DNA of 16,928 nucleotides from Octadecabacter sp. (GTDB lineage: Bacteria > Pseudomonadota > Alphaproteobacteria > Rhodobacterales > Rhodobacteraceae): assembly GCA_003533975.1 (NCBI GenBank), contig DQCL01000172.1, forward strand, positions 46,747 through 63,674, in the 5' to 3' direction. The translations under genes were made by a program, and so were the position numbers. The notes under the pieces were generated by a model. The model had not been told where the DNA came from. It did no database searches and worked only from the letters and a program-made list of their open reading frames with translations. Position 1 is the first letter of the stretch. Each line of letters starts with the position of its first letter. Below, one piece after another: positions 7,269-14,430 of this stretch.

Positions 7269-8235
7269 GTTCGATTTGACCTTCAGGGTGACGCCCCATA
7301 AGCCGCAGAAGCGGCCCAGCGCGCAGGTATGTTCCCGTTTCGTGACGAGACCTTGTGCGCAAGACGGGGGTCGTTGCCGAGGCACCTGAATTGCTTTCAC
7401 GCAAGACGATATAAAGGCCGGATGCAATGATGATGCCCGCGCCGAGGATCGTTGTTGTGTCTATCACCTCATCAAAGAACCATGCGCCAAAGATCGTCGC
7501 CCATATAATTTGACTGTACTGCATCGGCGCGATGATTGCGGCCTCGCCAGCTTGATACGCGGCGACAATGCTGCGACCGGCGGTCCAGGCAAGGGCAGCC
7601 ACCAATGCGACTAATCCGAGGTGTTCAATCGGCATGGGTTTGTAAACGAACGCAAGCGCGACACCCATCAGAACGAAGTTCGCCATCATCGGGTACAGCA
7701 ACATCACAACTGGACGTTCTTCCGATCCGATCCGACGCACAACGATTGATGCCAATGAACTGCCAATCGCGGCCGTCAGTGCCGCGGCGTGGCCCAACGT
7801 CAAATCTGTCGTTCCCGGACGCAACACGACGATTACGCCAGACAGCCCGACAATCACAGCGAGCCATCTACGCAGGCGCACCCGTTCGCCCAAAACCGGG
7901 ATGGCGAGGACGGTGATCAAAAGCGGTGCTGCGAATAGGATCGCATAGGTTTGCGCCAAAGGCAGGACAGTGAATGCGTAAAATGCTGAAACTGCAGTCG
8001 CGACGGAAGCCACCGTTCGCAGGGCCATCCACCACGGATGGCGCGGTAACAAATTGCCCGGCTTGGAGTCCCGCATAAGAAAAAAGGTTGCTAGCGGAAA
8101 GCTGAACAGCACTGAAAAGAACACGATCTGGATCGGTGAATACGTTTCACCCAAAATCTTGATGAAAACATCATGCGTTGCGAAAACCGCGAACGCGATT
8201 AACGCAAGGATTGCACCTTTTGCATTTGAAGACAT
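7261..8235 (-). CDS. DMT superfamily transporter with two EamA domains
   Basis: Inner-membrane drug/metabolite transporter, probably an exporter. The 324-residue protein has two EamA repeats (about residues 8-138 and 148-282) and about ten membrane spans. LGERVRLRRW at 115-124 ends the first repeat, as is usual for the family. A basic cytoplasmic tail of about 40 residues follows the last span. I start at the ATG at 8235: the longer frame would run back through the leuB terminator at 8287-8313, and MSSNAKGAILALIAF is a normal DMT N-terminus. The Shine-Dalgarno sequence is weak. The gene lies downstream of leuB on the same strand but behind a strong terminator, so it probably has its own promoter. 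Its stop lies inside the end of the converging FAD oxidoreductase. Substrate unknown. Confidence 0.87.
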   Translation of the reverse strand: MSSNAKGAILALIAFAVFATHDVFIKILGETYSPIQIVFFSVLFSFPLATFFLMRDSKPGNLLPRHPWWMALRTVASVATAVSAFYAFTVLPLAQTYAILFAAPLLITVLAIPVLGERVRLRRWLAVIVGLSGVIVVLRPGTTDLTLGHAAALTAAIGSSLASIVVRRIGSEERPVVMLLYPMMANFVLMGVALAFVYKPMPIEHLGLVALVAALAWTAGRSIVAAYQAGEAAIIAPMQYSQIIWATIFGAWFFDEVIDTTTILGAGIIIASGLYIVLRESNSGASATTPVLRTRSRHETGTYLRAGPLLRLMGRHPEGQIEPK

Positions 8236-8283
8236 ATCGCACCCATTTCCAATTTCCGAAATGTTAGCACTAACACCCAATGC

Positions 8284-8313
8284 AAAAAAGCGGCGATTAT
8301 GCACCGCCGCTTT
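8284..8313 (-). terminator. leuB intrinsic terminator
   Basis: A perfect 9-bp stem AAAGCGGCG / CGCCGCTTT with a 9-nt loop, begun 31 bp after the leuB stop. On the minus strand the 3' arm runs into TTTTTT then GC, a classic U-tract. It separates leuB from the DMT gene. Plus-strand use is possible (CTAAATTTTT follows), but no plus-strand gene ends nearby. Confidence 0.82.
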
Positions 8314-8344
8314 CTAAATTTTTGCAGACTTCGGCTGCCAGCTA

Positions 8345-9448
8345 TTAGAGGCTCTCGTCAAGGGCCGCCAAAATAGCATCCGTCATCCCTGACGTGCTGA
8401 CGGCGGTGCTGTTCGCGTCGCTCAGCAAATCGCCCGTACGCACACCATCAGCGAGTACTTTTTCAATCGCAGCCTCAAGGCGTGCCGCCTCAGCGCCCTC
8501 ATCAAAGGAATATCGCAGCGCCATCGCGAAGCTCAGGATACACGCAATCGGGTTCGCCTTACCTTGGCCAGTGATGTCAGGCGCAGAACCGTGTACCGGC
8601 TCGTACATCGCCTTTGGACGGCCATTCTCCATTGGCGCACCAAGGGATGCCGAAGGCAACATGCCAAGCGAGCCAGTTAGCATCGCAGCGCAGTCAGACA
8701 AGATGTCACCGAATAAGTTGTCGGTGTAGATCACATCGAACTGCTTGGGCGCGCGTACCAACTGCATCGCGCCGTTGTCAGCGTACATGTGGGACAGTTC
8801 AACCTCGGGGTAATCCGCGTGGACTTCCGTAACCACATCACGCCATAGGATGCCGGATTCCATAACGTTGGCTTTTTCCATGGAGCACAGTTTTTTATCA
8901 CGCTTCATCGCCATTTCAAATGCAGCACGCGCGCCACGCTCGATCTCGGCTTCTGTATAGCGCTGAGTGTTCACGCCGACGCGCATGTTGTCTTCCATGT
9001 GAATGCCGCGTGGCTCACCGAAATACACACCAGATGTCAGTTCGCGCACGATCATAATATCGAGGCCCGCAACGAGTTCTTTCTTAAGGCTGGAGAAGTC
9101 GGCCAATGCGTCAAAACATTGAGCGGGACGGAGGTTCGCAAAGAGATCCATTTCCTTACGAAGACGCAAAAGGCCACGCTCGGGCTTTAGGCTAAAATCC
9201 AAATCGTCGTAAGCAGGGCCACCGACGGCACCAAGAAGGACTGCGTCAACCTCTTGCGCTTTGACCATTGTGTCGTCGTGCAGCGGGACGCCGTGTGCGT
9301 CGTAGGCAGCACCACCAACCAAGTCTTCGGACACATCAAACTGTAGGTCACGCTTCGCGCCAAACCAGTCAATAACGCGGCGAACTTCTGCCATGACTTC
9401 TTGGCCAATGCCATCGCCGGGAAGGATCAAAAGGGAAGGGTTTGACAT
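8345..9448 (-). CDS. leuB: 3-isopropylmalate dehydrogenase
   Basis: NAD-dependent oxidative decarboxylation of 3-isopropylmalate to 2-oxoisocaproate, the step after LeuCD in leucine synthesis; cytoplasmic homodimer. The 367-residue protein opens with [13 protein letters not shown]. Substrate arginines are Arg97 and Arg107 (LRLRK ... ANLRP) and Arg135 in [10 protein letters not shown]. Lys192 lies in EKANV, and the metal-binding aspartates are Asp224 (MYADN), Asp248 and Asp252 (LFGDILSD). The NAD loop [18 protein letters not shown] starts at 283. Length and all key residues are normal. The ATG at 9448 has AGGAA about 8 bases upstream. It lies 143 bp downstream of the EEP-fold gene on the same strand, separated from leuC and leuD by that gene pair, and ends at a strong terminator. 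Confidence 0.97.
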   Translation of the reverse strand: MSNPSLLILPGDGIGQEVMAEVRRVIDWFGAKRDLQFDVSEDLVGGAAYDAHGVPLHDDTMVKAQEVDAVLLGAVGGPAYDDLDFSLKPERGLLRLRKEMDLFANLRPAQCFDALADFSSLKKELVAGLDIMIVRELTSGVYFGEPRGIHMEDNMRVGVNTQRYTEAEIERGARAAFEMAMKRDKKLCSMEKANVMESGILWRDVVTEVHADYPEVELSHMYADNGAMQLVRAPKQFDVIYTDNLFGDILSDCAAMLTGSLGMLPSASLGAPMENGRPKAMYEPVHGSAPDITGQGKANPIACILSFAMALRYSFDEGAEAARLEAAIEKVLADGVRTGDLLSDANSTAVSTSGMTDAILAALDESL

Positions 9449-9481
9449 GGGAATGTTCCTAAGCTGAGATACGTTGGATTG

Positions 9482-9540
9482 CGCCTAGCCCGTCAGGCGT
9501 GCTGGGTCAAGAAATCAGCTCATGAAGCACCGCCTTCATG
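9482..9540 (-). promoter_or_regulatory. leuB upstream region: hairpins and weak promoter candidate
   Basis: Within the 143-bp gap, CATGAAG / CTTCATG (9521-9527 and 9534-9540) is a perfect 7-bp stem with a 6-nt loop. It could weakly terminate the upstream EEP gene (ATTTCTT follows on the minus strand). Just after it, TTGACC (9510-9505) and TAGGCG (9487-9482) lie 17 bp apart as a possible promoter. The -10 is poor, and the same bases form a small hairpin CGCCT / AGGCG, so both readings are tentative. Confidence 0.3.
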
Positions 9541-9591
9541 CCTTTAGACAGGGGGCCCTAACACGTCAAAGACGCAACGCGCAGCAAAGGA

Positions 9592-10686
9592 CTAAGGCGA
9601 GCCGTCCAGATGGACGTCGACCCACACAAGGTGATGCGGGCCAGCGGCCAAACCATCGCTACCGAGTAATTCGGCCGCTTGATCATCGGGCGCGGGCCAA
9701 AAAACACCTGCTCCGGTGATCGTCAGTTCACGTGAAGGCAAAACATAGGACACTCGCAAATTCCCCGGGCCATCAACGGACCAGTCCGCCGTGTCGAAAG
9801 CCGGATTACCGACATGGCCCCCATCCGCCGCAATCGCTGCACCGTCACTTTCTGGCATTGGGTCTTGCAAGCTGGGATGCGCTAGGACATTCGCAATTCC
9901 GGCCCTGATCCCCTCTCCGTCAAATGGGTCTGCATTTACGTTACCAATTAAAACTGGTGAGGAGAAATCAACCTGCAGGCTTCCATTTAGAACGGCCTCC
10001 CAAACACGAAGCTCATCGCGGTTGCGTAGCCCATTGAAATCCTCTGGCCCGTCAAAAACAGGTGCGGTCGCTGAGTACGCAAAGAGAGTTATGACCGCGC
10101 CATTAATGTCGATTGGCACGACCCAATGTCCGGATGACGACACGGGCAGGACATCCAGAACCGTTTCAGAGGGGAATGATGTTCCATTCAACGTTGGCAA
10201 TTCTCGTTCGGGGACAGCGCGCCAAAGAAGGTAAGTTAAGTCAGTGATGTCCTTCGTCAGGATTGGGTAGCGCGAAAACAACGCCATGCCGCCATCCCCT
10301 AAGAAGCGCCCATATCCCAAAGCATCCCGTGCATCACCGGTATAGCCATTGCCATCGACATCTAGGCCCGTCTGCACCCCCGCATTTGGTCGCGCTGAAT
10401 ATTGGTATTCGTAAGGCACCCTTAGGCCATCAGAGAACGCTGCCATTCCAACGCCGGAAGCGTCATAATCAAAGTCCGTGAGCAGAAGAACATCGGGGTT
10501 CACGCGGTTCACAATCGCGATCGTAGCACCGATCTGCGGATCTTCGTTTGCGACGAGGTCACGCAAAAGCAACCCTGGCCCATCGCGGCTAAGAGGCGCA
10601 GCAAACGTTGCAATTCGCACGGGTTCCGTGGGTTGGGCAAACACCGCTGTTGCGTTGAAAAATACAGTTGCAAGCCAAGAGGCCAA
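9592..10686 (-). CDS. secreted endonuclease/exonuclease/phosphatase-fold protein, probably catalytically inactive
   Basis: Predicted exported 364-residue EEP-fold protein. The N-terminus (WLATVFFNATAVFA before Gln18) looks like a short signal peptide without the usual positive charges. Fold landmarks are VRIATF (23-28), LSRDGPGLLLRD (32-43), GGMALFSRYPI (132-142), GNVNADP (248-254), LRVSYVLPS (310-318) and PHHLVWVDV (350-358). Several expected catalytic positions differ: Asn to Ala29, His to Ser205, the GDxN aspartate to Asn249, the R-x-D-Y aspartate to Ser313, and the SDH aspartate to Pro350; Asn251 and His351 remain. The start is a TTG two bases after the stop of the upstream membrane gene, and no other in-frame start lies nearby, so translational coupling is likely. 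Substrate unknown. Fold call fairly firm, inactivity an inference. Confidence 0.78.
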   Translation of the reverse strand: MASWLATVFFNATAVFAQPTEPVRIATFAAPLSRDGPGLLLRDLVANEDPQIGATIAIVNRVNPDVLLLTDFDYDASGVGMAAFSDGLRVPYEYQYSARPNAGVQTGLDVDGNGYTGDARDALGYGRFLGDGGMALFSRYPILTKDITDLTYLLWRAVPERELPTLNGTSFPSETVLDVLPVSSSGHWVVPIDINGAVITLFAYSATAPVFDGPEDFNGLRNRDELRVWEAVLNGSLQVDFSSPVLIGNVNADPFDGEGIRAGIANVLAHPSLQDPMPESDGAAIAADGGHVGNPAFDTADWSVDGPGNLRVSYVLPSRELTITGAGVFWPAPDDQAAELLGSDGLAAGPHHLVWVDVHLDGSP

Positions 10687-10688
10687 GC

Positions 10689-11528
10689 CTAGGCAGGGAC
10701 CCCGCCTTCGTCTTGGACGCGTAAGTACGCTTGTTCGCGCTGAACGGCGATCATCTGGGCTACACGGAGCATTGCGATGCCGCGCATGATCATGCTGGCG
10801 GGAATAAAGGCCCATGCAGTCATCGTCCAAATTAATGTGTGTGAATCCTGTAGTTGGATCGGGTTGAATATATCTGATGCAAGTTTCACGAGTGCTGGAA
10901 TCAAGAATGGGAGCAAGAACCCTAAGATAAGGTTAAGCTGGCCGTCCCGTTCGAGGCGATCAACGACATCCCCGCCCGCAGTCGGGTCAAAGGTGGGCAG
11001 GTTAATCCAAACATTGAAACCGCCGCGCTGGTTTGGCCAATCCTTGAGACGCAGCATACAGACGAAGAAGGCCAGCGAAAACAAAGACACGAGATAGCTT
11101 AGGCCCGCAGCCGTGCGGACATTCTCAATCAGGCCCGCGCTTGATTCAGGTGGCAGCATCAGCACAACGAGGCGCACAGGGGAATAAGGGAAATCCATTG
11201 CCTCCGCGAGGGAGCCCCCGACCATATTAAAAAGAACGGTCAGAGTTGTGGGTTCGGCGGCGCCCTTGGCGATAACTGTGAGCGCAAGGACCGTGGCCGC
11301 GAGGCCAAAGAAGCGCACGCGGTTAAACGGCGGTGCGTTGCGAAATTCCATGAAGCTCGGTGAACTTGAGTTGTATTCGACAAAAACAAATACGCCAGAA
11401 ACGATTGAAACAAGCGCCACCGTCTGCACGGTATCCGCAGCTGTGTTCGCAAGTATCAACGATGGAGTGGCGATCATCAAGATCACCAAAACTGCCCTTA
11501 AGACAGCACCTGTAAGCCGTGAAATCAC
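10689..11528 (-). CDS. conserved multi-pass membrane protein of unknown function
   Basis: Hydrophobic protein of 279 residues with about six membrane spans, which I recognise only as a conserved hypothetical of roseobacters. Near the middle is a soluble segment FNVWINLPTFDPTAGGDVVDR, followed by LGFLLPFLIPALVKLASDIF and the last span ending MIMRGIAMLRVA. I prefer the GTG at 11528, because AAGGG lies about 5 bases before it and the protein then begins ISRLTGAVLRAVLVIL. An ATG at 11627 would add 33 residues of polar, unconserved-looking sequence behind a poor Shine-Dalgarno. The stop is followed after two bases by the start of the EEP-fold gene, so the two are probably one operon and may act together at the envelope. 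The pair sits between leuD and leuB. No function is assigned. Confidence 0.8.
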   Translation of the reverse strand: MISRLTGAVLRAVLVILMIATPSLILANTAADTVQTVALVSIVSGVFVFVEYNSSSPSFMEFRNAPPFNRVRFFGLAATVLALTVIAKGAAEPTTLTVLFNMVGGSLAEAMDFPYSPVRLVVLMLPPESSAGLIENVRTAAGLSYLVSLFSLAFFVCMLRLKDWPNQRGGFNVWINLPTFDPTAGGDVVDRLERDGQLNLILGFLLPFLIPALVKLASDIFNPIQLQDSHTLIWTMTAWAFIPASMIMRGIAMLRVAQMIAVQREQAYLRVQDEGGVPA

Positions 11529-11785
11529 TGCGCCCTTACCCTCATTTCGGTCGGTCGCGATACGATGCCGCGGCCTTGTCCCGTTTTGATCCTGCTCATT
11601 TACGGCAGGTTGCCTCATCTTCGCCATAATGTTGCCCACATTCAGATTCCGGTTCAAGTCACTGTTCTGTTTTGCAAAAATTCGAGGCCGAATTGCGGCA
11701 ACACTGGTGCGAGATTGCAACCATTTCATTGGATTAGAATGTTGATGTCTAAATGTGGGGGTAAACACCCATCCCAAGCACAAGT

Positions 11786-11816
11786 GACGTTTACGTCTGT
11801 TTAAGACCTGCGTCAA
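11786..11816 (-). promoter_or_regulatory. candidate promoter with overlapping palindrome for the membrane/EEP operon
   Basis: On the minus strand TTGACG (11816-11811) and TAAACG (11793-11788) are separated by exactly 17 bp. The -35 matches 5 of 6 consensus bases, the -10 only 3 of 6. A palindrome GACGT-N2-ACGTC (11786-11797) covers the -10, the right place for a repressor site. The -35 lies just beyond the leuD terminator, giving the operon its own start. Confidence 0.38.
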
Positions 11817-11844
11817 AAAGAAGGGGCGCCCGTTCGGACGCCCC
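11815..11844 (-). terminator. leuD intrinsic terminator
   Basis: GGGGCG / CGCCCC (11823-11828 and 11839-11844) extend inward past one mismatch to CCG-TT-CGG. On the minus strand the stem is followed by TTCTTTTTG. It lies 33 bp after the leuD stop and separates leuD from the membrane-protein gene. Confidence 0.82.
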
Positions 11845-11877
11845 CCTTCAGAAATGCCTTATTTCGCCGTTTTGGGT

Positions 11878-12483
11878 TCAGACCCAAGGACGATCGGCGG
11901 AAGCTTGCGCTTCGAATGTATCAATTGCCGCGGCTTTTTCCATCGTCAGTCCGATGTCATCCAAGCCGTTCATGAGGCAATGCTTTTTGAAACTATCGAC
12001 TTCAAACGCATAAACCTCACCATCCGAAGACGTGACGGTCTGCGCCTCAAGGTCGACTTCAATGCGTGCATTCGCACCCTTCTCAGCGTCTTTCATCAGG
12101 GCATCGCGCTGATCTTCCGGCAGGATGATCGGGAGAATGCCGTTCTTGAAGCAGTTGTTATAGAAGATGTCGGCAAAGCTGGTGGAGATCACACAGCGAA
12201 TACCAAAATCAGCAATCGCCCAAGGCGCATGTTCGCGCGAAGACCCGCAGCCGAAGTTGTCACCGGCAACAAGCACAGAGGCCTCGCGGTAGGCTGGTTT
12301 GTTCAAAACGAAATCAGCGATCTCGTTGCCTTCGCGGTCAAACCGCATTTCATCAAACAGGTTCACGCCGAGACCCGAACGCTTGATTGTTTTCAAAAAC
12401 ACCTTCGGGATAATCATATCCGTGTCGATGTTCACCAGCGGCATTGGCGCCGCGATACCAGAGAGTTTGTCGAACTTTTCCAT
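11878..12483 (-). CDS. leuD: 3-isopropylmalate dehydratase small subunit
   Basis: Small subunit of isopropylmalate isomerase, which with LeuC converts 2-isopropylmalate to 3-isopropylmalate. The 201-residue protein has the expected swivelling-domain features: [17 protein letters not shown] (residues 17-33), where the substrate-contacting loop lies, [16 protein letters not shown] (74-89), and [16 protein letters not shown] (103-118). Length is normal. The ATG at 12483 has AGGAA about 6 bases upstream. It follows leuC by 255 bp on the same strand; that gap contains the 11-bp repeat array and a 7-bp hairpin immediately before the ribosome binding site, and no clear leuC terminator. Cotranscription with leuC is therefore possible but the long structured gap leaves room for separate control. 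A strong terminator follows. Confidence 0.96.
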   Translation of the reverse strand: MEKFDKLSGIAAPMPLVNIDTDMIIPKVFLKTIKRSGLGVNLFDEMRFDREGNEIADFVLNKPAYREASVLVAGDNFGCGSSREHAPWAIADFGIRCVISTSFADIFYNNCFKNGILPIILPEDQRDALMKDAEKGANARIEVDLEAQTVTSSDGEVYAFEVDSFKKHCLMNGLDDIGLTMEKAAAIDTFEAQASADRPWV

Positions 12484-12501
12484 CGTCTTTTCCTTTTCTG
12501 G

Positions 12502-12531
12502 CGTTAACCAATTTCGTCTTCGAAGTTAACG
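12502..12531 (-). repeat. 7-bp inverted repeat just upstream of the leuD ribosome binding site
   Basis: CGTTAAC (12502-12508) and GTTAACG (12525-12531) form a perfect inverted repeat with a 16-nt loop that contains the 8-bp palindrome CTTCGAAG. The two GTTAAC sites are spaced 22 bp apart, two helical turns. In leuD mRNA this would be a hairpin ending about 18 nt before the start codon; in DNA it could be a paired protein site. Confidence 0.45.
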
Positions 12532-12550
12532 AAAGTAAACGCCCCAGTAA

Positions 12551-12622
12551 GACCCAGAGACCGTATGGAAAGCATATGGGAACCGTATGGGTCCGGTATG
12601 GGTCTTTTCCGTAATCTGGGTC
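12551..12622. repeat. four-unit 11-bp tandem repeat enclosed by an 8-bp inverted repeat
   Basis: TATGG occurs at 12564, 12575, 12586 and 12597, an exact 11-bp period. The units, starting at 12563, are GTATGGAAAGC, ATATGGGAACC, GTATGGGTCCG and GTATGGGTCTT; flanking 11-mers do not match. The array is bracketed by GACCCAGA (12551-12558) and TCTGGGTC (12615-12622), with a smaller nested GACC / GGTC. It fills the middle of the leuC-leuD gap. An 11-bp period places the same bases on one face of the helix, as for cooperative binding of a protein. I do not recognise the motif. Confidence 0.7.
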
Positions 12623-12738
12623 ATGAACTCATTTATTTCTATTCCTGATCAGCCGATTTGGGCCGGTCGTGATGTGGATGCGCCGAAAATTCGGTGGCCT
12701 TAGGTCTGCGGCGCCGTTTCATCCAAACGTCTCTGAAA

Positions 12739-14145
12739 TTACATCAGCTCCCGAACGTCAGTCAGGTGACCCGTAATCGCGGCGGCAGCAGCCATACCCG
12801 GAGACACGAGGTGCGTGCGGCCTTTGTAGCCTTGGCGACCCTCAAAGTTCCGGTTTGACGTAGATGCACAGCGTTCACCTTCGGCCAGTTGATCGGGGTT
12901 CATCGCAAGGCACATAGAACACCCCGCCATGCGCCATTCAAAACCAGCGTCCTTGAAGATGTCGGCAAGACCTTCTTCTTCGGCCTGAGCGCGCACGAGG
13001 CCAGAACCTGGAACAACCATCGCCCGCATTCCATCCTTGACCTTTTTGCCCTTCAGGATCGCGGCAGCAGCACGCAGGTCTTCGATACGACCGTTGGTGC
13101 AAGACCCGATAAAGACCGTGTCGATTTCGATATCGGTCAGCTTTTGACCAGCGGTCAGGCCCATGTATTCGATGGAACGTGCGGCTGCGTCAACTTTACC
13201 GCCTTTGAACGATTCCGGCGCGGGAACAAGTGCTGTAATCGGCAAAACGTCCTCGGGGGAGGTGCCCCATGTGACGGATGGGGCGATGTCTTCGGCCTTG
13301 ATGGTGAGCTCGAGATCCCAGTGCGCGTCACCGTCGGAGAACAGTGTTTCCCACCACGCTTGGGCTTTGTCCCATTCAGCACCGGTTGGTGCATTTGGGC
13401 GGCCCTTGCAGTACGCGAAAGTTTTTTCGTCCGGAGCGATAAGGCCCGCACGTGCGCCGCCCTCAATTGCCATGTTGCAGACGGTCATGCGGCCTTCCAT
13501 CGACAGATCGCGGATCGCTTCGCCGCAATATTCGATGACGTAGCCTGTGCCGCCAGCGGTGCCGGTTTCACCGATGATGTGCATTGTGATGTCTTTGGCG
13601 GTGACGCCCGGGTTCAGCTTGCCCGTGATCTCGACTTTGAAGTTCTTGGACTTTTTCTGGATCAGGGTTTGCGTGGCAAGCACGTGTTCGACTTCAGATG
13701 TGCCGATGCCGTGGGCAAGTGCGCCGAATGCGCCGTGGGTTGCTGTGTGGCTGTCACCACAAACAACCGTCATGCCAGGCAATGTCCAACCCTGTTCGGG
13801 GCCAACGATGTGCACGATGCCTTGGCGCACGTCGGACACGGGATAGTAGTGGATGCCGAATTCCTTGGCGTTCGTGTCGAGTGCCTCGACCTGAATGCGG
13901 GAATCCTCGGTCATGGTTTCGGCGTTCGCACGATCCAGTGTTGTTGGAACGTTGTGGTCCGGCACGGCAATTGTTTTGTCAGGGGCACGTACGCTACGGC
14001 CCGACATGCGCAGACCTTCGAAGGCCTGCGGCGAGGTCACTTCGTGTACGAGGTGACGGTCAATATAAAGCAAGCAGGTGCCATCAGCAGATTCATCCGC
14101 TACGTGAGCATCCCAGATTTTATCGTAAAGCGTTTTGGGGGACAT
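12739..14145 (-). CDS. leuC: 3-isopropylmalate dehydratase large subunit
   Basis: Aconitase-family large subunit of isopropylmalate isomerase, carrying a [4Fe-4S] cluster; acts with LeuD. The 468-residue protein has the three cluster cysteines: Cys349 in FIGSCTNGR, and Cys409 and Cys412 in GCSMCLAMN. Other family landmarks are VPDHNVPT (61-68), [20 protein letters not shown] (127-146) and the substrate region [10 protein letters not shown] (430-439). Length is normal. The ATG at 14145 follows GGGAGAGG by a few bases. Upstream are a perfect TATAAT and a structured leader, so the gene appears to head its own transcript. leuD follows 255 bp downstream. No leucine-rich leader peptide is seen. An open frame of 460 codons antisense to it is a shadow. 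Confidence 0.97.
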   Translation of the reverse strand: MSPKTLYDKIWDAHVADESADGTCLLYIDRHLVHEVTSPQAFEGLRMSGRSVRAPDKTIAVPDHNVPTTLDRANAETMTEDSRIQVEALDTNAKEFGIHYYPVSDVRQGIVHIVGPEQGWTLPGMTVVCGDSHTATHGAFGALAHGIGTSEVEHVLATQTLIQKKSKNFKVEITGKLNPGVTAKDITMHIIGETGTAGGTGYVIEYCGEAIRDLSMEGRMTVCNMAIEGGARAGLIAPDEKTFAYCKGRPNAPTGAEWDKAQAWWETLFSDGDAHWDLELTIKAEDIAPSVTWGTSPEDVLPITALVPAPESFKGGKVDAAARSIEYMGLTAGQKLTDIEIDTVFIGSCTNGRIEDLRAAAAILKGKKVKDGMRAMVVPGSGLVRAQAEEEGLADIFKDAGFEWRMAGCSMCLAMNPDQLAEGERCASTSNRNFEGRQGYKGRTHLVSPGMAAAAAITGHLTDVRELM

Positions 14146-14185
14146 GTGTCCTCTCCCGTTCTGTTTGTTGTGGGGAATGGTTCAG

Positions 14186-14228
14186 GCACGCCGGTTTTCA
14201 ATGCCGTACCTTTCGGTACGAGGCGTGC
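14186..14228 (-). promoter_or_regulatory. structured leader hairpin of leuC with GAAA tetraloop
   Basis: On the minus strand an outer perfect 7-bp stem GCACGCC / GGCGTGC (14228-14222 and 14192-14186) encloses an inner perfect 6-bp stem CGTACC / GGTACG capped by GAAA. A 12-nt single-stranded bulge lies on the 3' side. GAAA is a GNRA tetraloop only on the minus strand, which agrees with leuC being the transcribed direction. The outer stem starts near the predicted transcript start. There is no U-tract after it. About 40 nt separate it from the leuC start codon. Confidence 0.5.
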
Positions 14229-14233
14229 GGGCG

Positions 14234-14264
14234 ATTATAGGTGTGCGAGTATGGTACGCGAGGC
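14234..14264 (-). promoter_or_regulatory. leuC promoter candidate: perfect -10, no -35, CGTACC repeats
   Basis: TATAAT on the minus strand (14239-14234) is a perfect -10 box. At the -35 position for a 17-bp spacer (14262-14257) the sequence is CTCGCG, unlike TTGACA, and it lies inside GCCTCGCGTACC (14264-14253). A near copy, GCCTCGTACC (14224-14215), lies 40 bp downstream in the leader. A promoter with a strong -10 and a repeat in place of the -35 suggests need for an activator. A TTGACA at 14308-14303 is too far away to pair with this -10. Confidence 0.5.
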
Positions 14265-14430
14265 ACCGTAAAAGCGCCAAGGCAGGCGCGCGCGATCATC
14301 CATGTCAAAAACTTGGGTCATAGGGTCCAGATATACAGGCATAGTGAGACTCGCAAGGGTGATCCATTGGTGATGCGCCTATGCATGTCCTTGCTTGAAG
14401 GCATGTTACCCGCCGTGCCACACTCGTTTT

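Larger units (their letters stand above)
11529..11877. other. 349-bp gap between the membrane-protein gene and leuD
   Basis: From leuD outward this stretch holds the leuD terminator, then a promoter-like pair with an overlapping palindrome (11786-11816), then a leader of about 250 bp for the membrane-protein gene. A small perfect hairpin AATTCG / CGAATT with loop AGGC lies at 11679-11694. Codons 11529-11627 could be an N-terminal extension of the membrane protein if translation begins at the ATG at 11627. I see no other gene or RNA in it. Confidence 0.5.

Noticed and set aside
10687..10830. Longer N-terminus for the EEP-fold protein, starting inside the membrane-protein gene
   Set aside because: It would overlap the upstream coding region by about 140 bp, is rich in Arg/His/Asp, and would bury the signal-peptide-like segment.
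11854..12507. Open frame of 217 codons on the plus strand
   Set aside because: It is antisense to leuD, which is unmistakable, and it shows no recognisable domain.
14146..14240. Leucine attenuator with leader peptide before leuC
   Set aside because: No short frame with clustered leucine codons and no U-tract after the hairpin.
12889..14271. Open frame of 460 codons on the plus strand
   Set aside because: It is antisense to leuC, whose cluster cysteines and family motifs are all intact. The plus-strand protein has cysteine- and arginine-rich composition without domains, as expected of a shadow frame.
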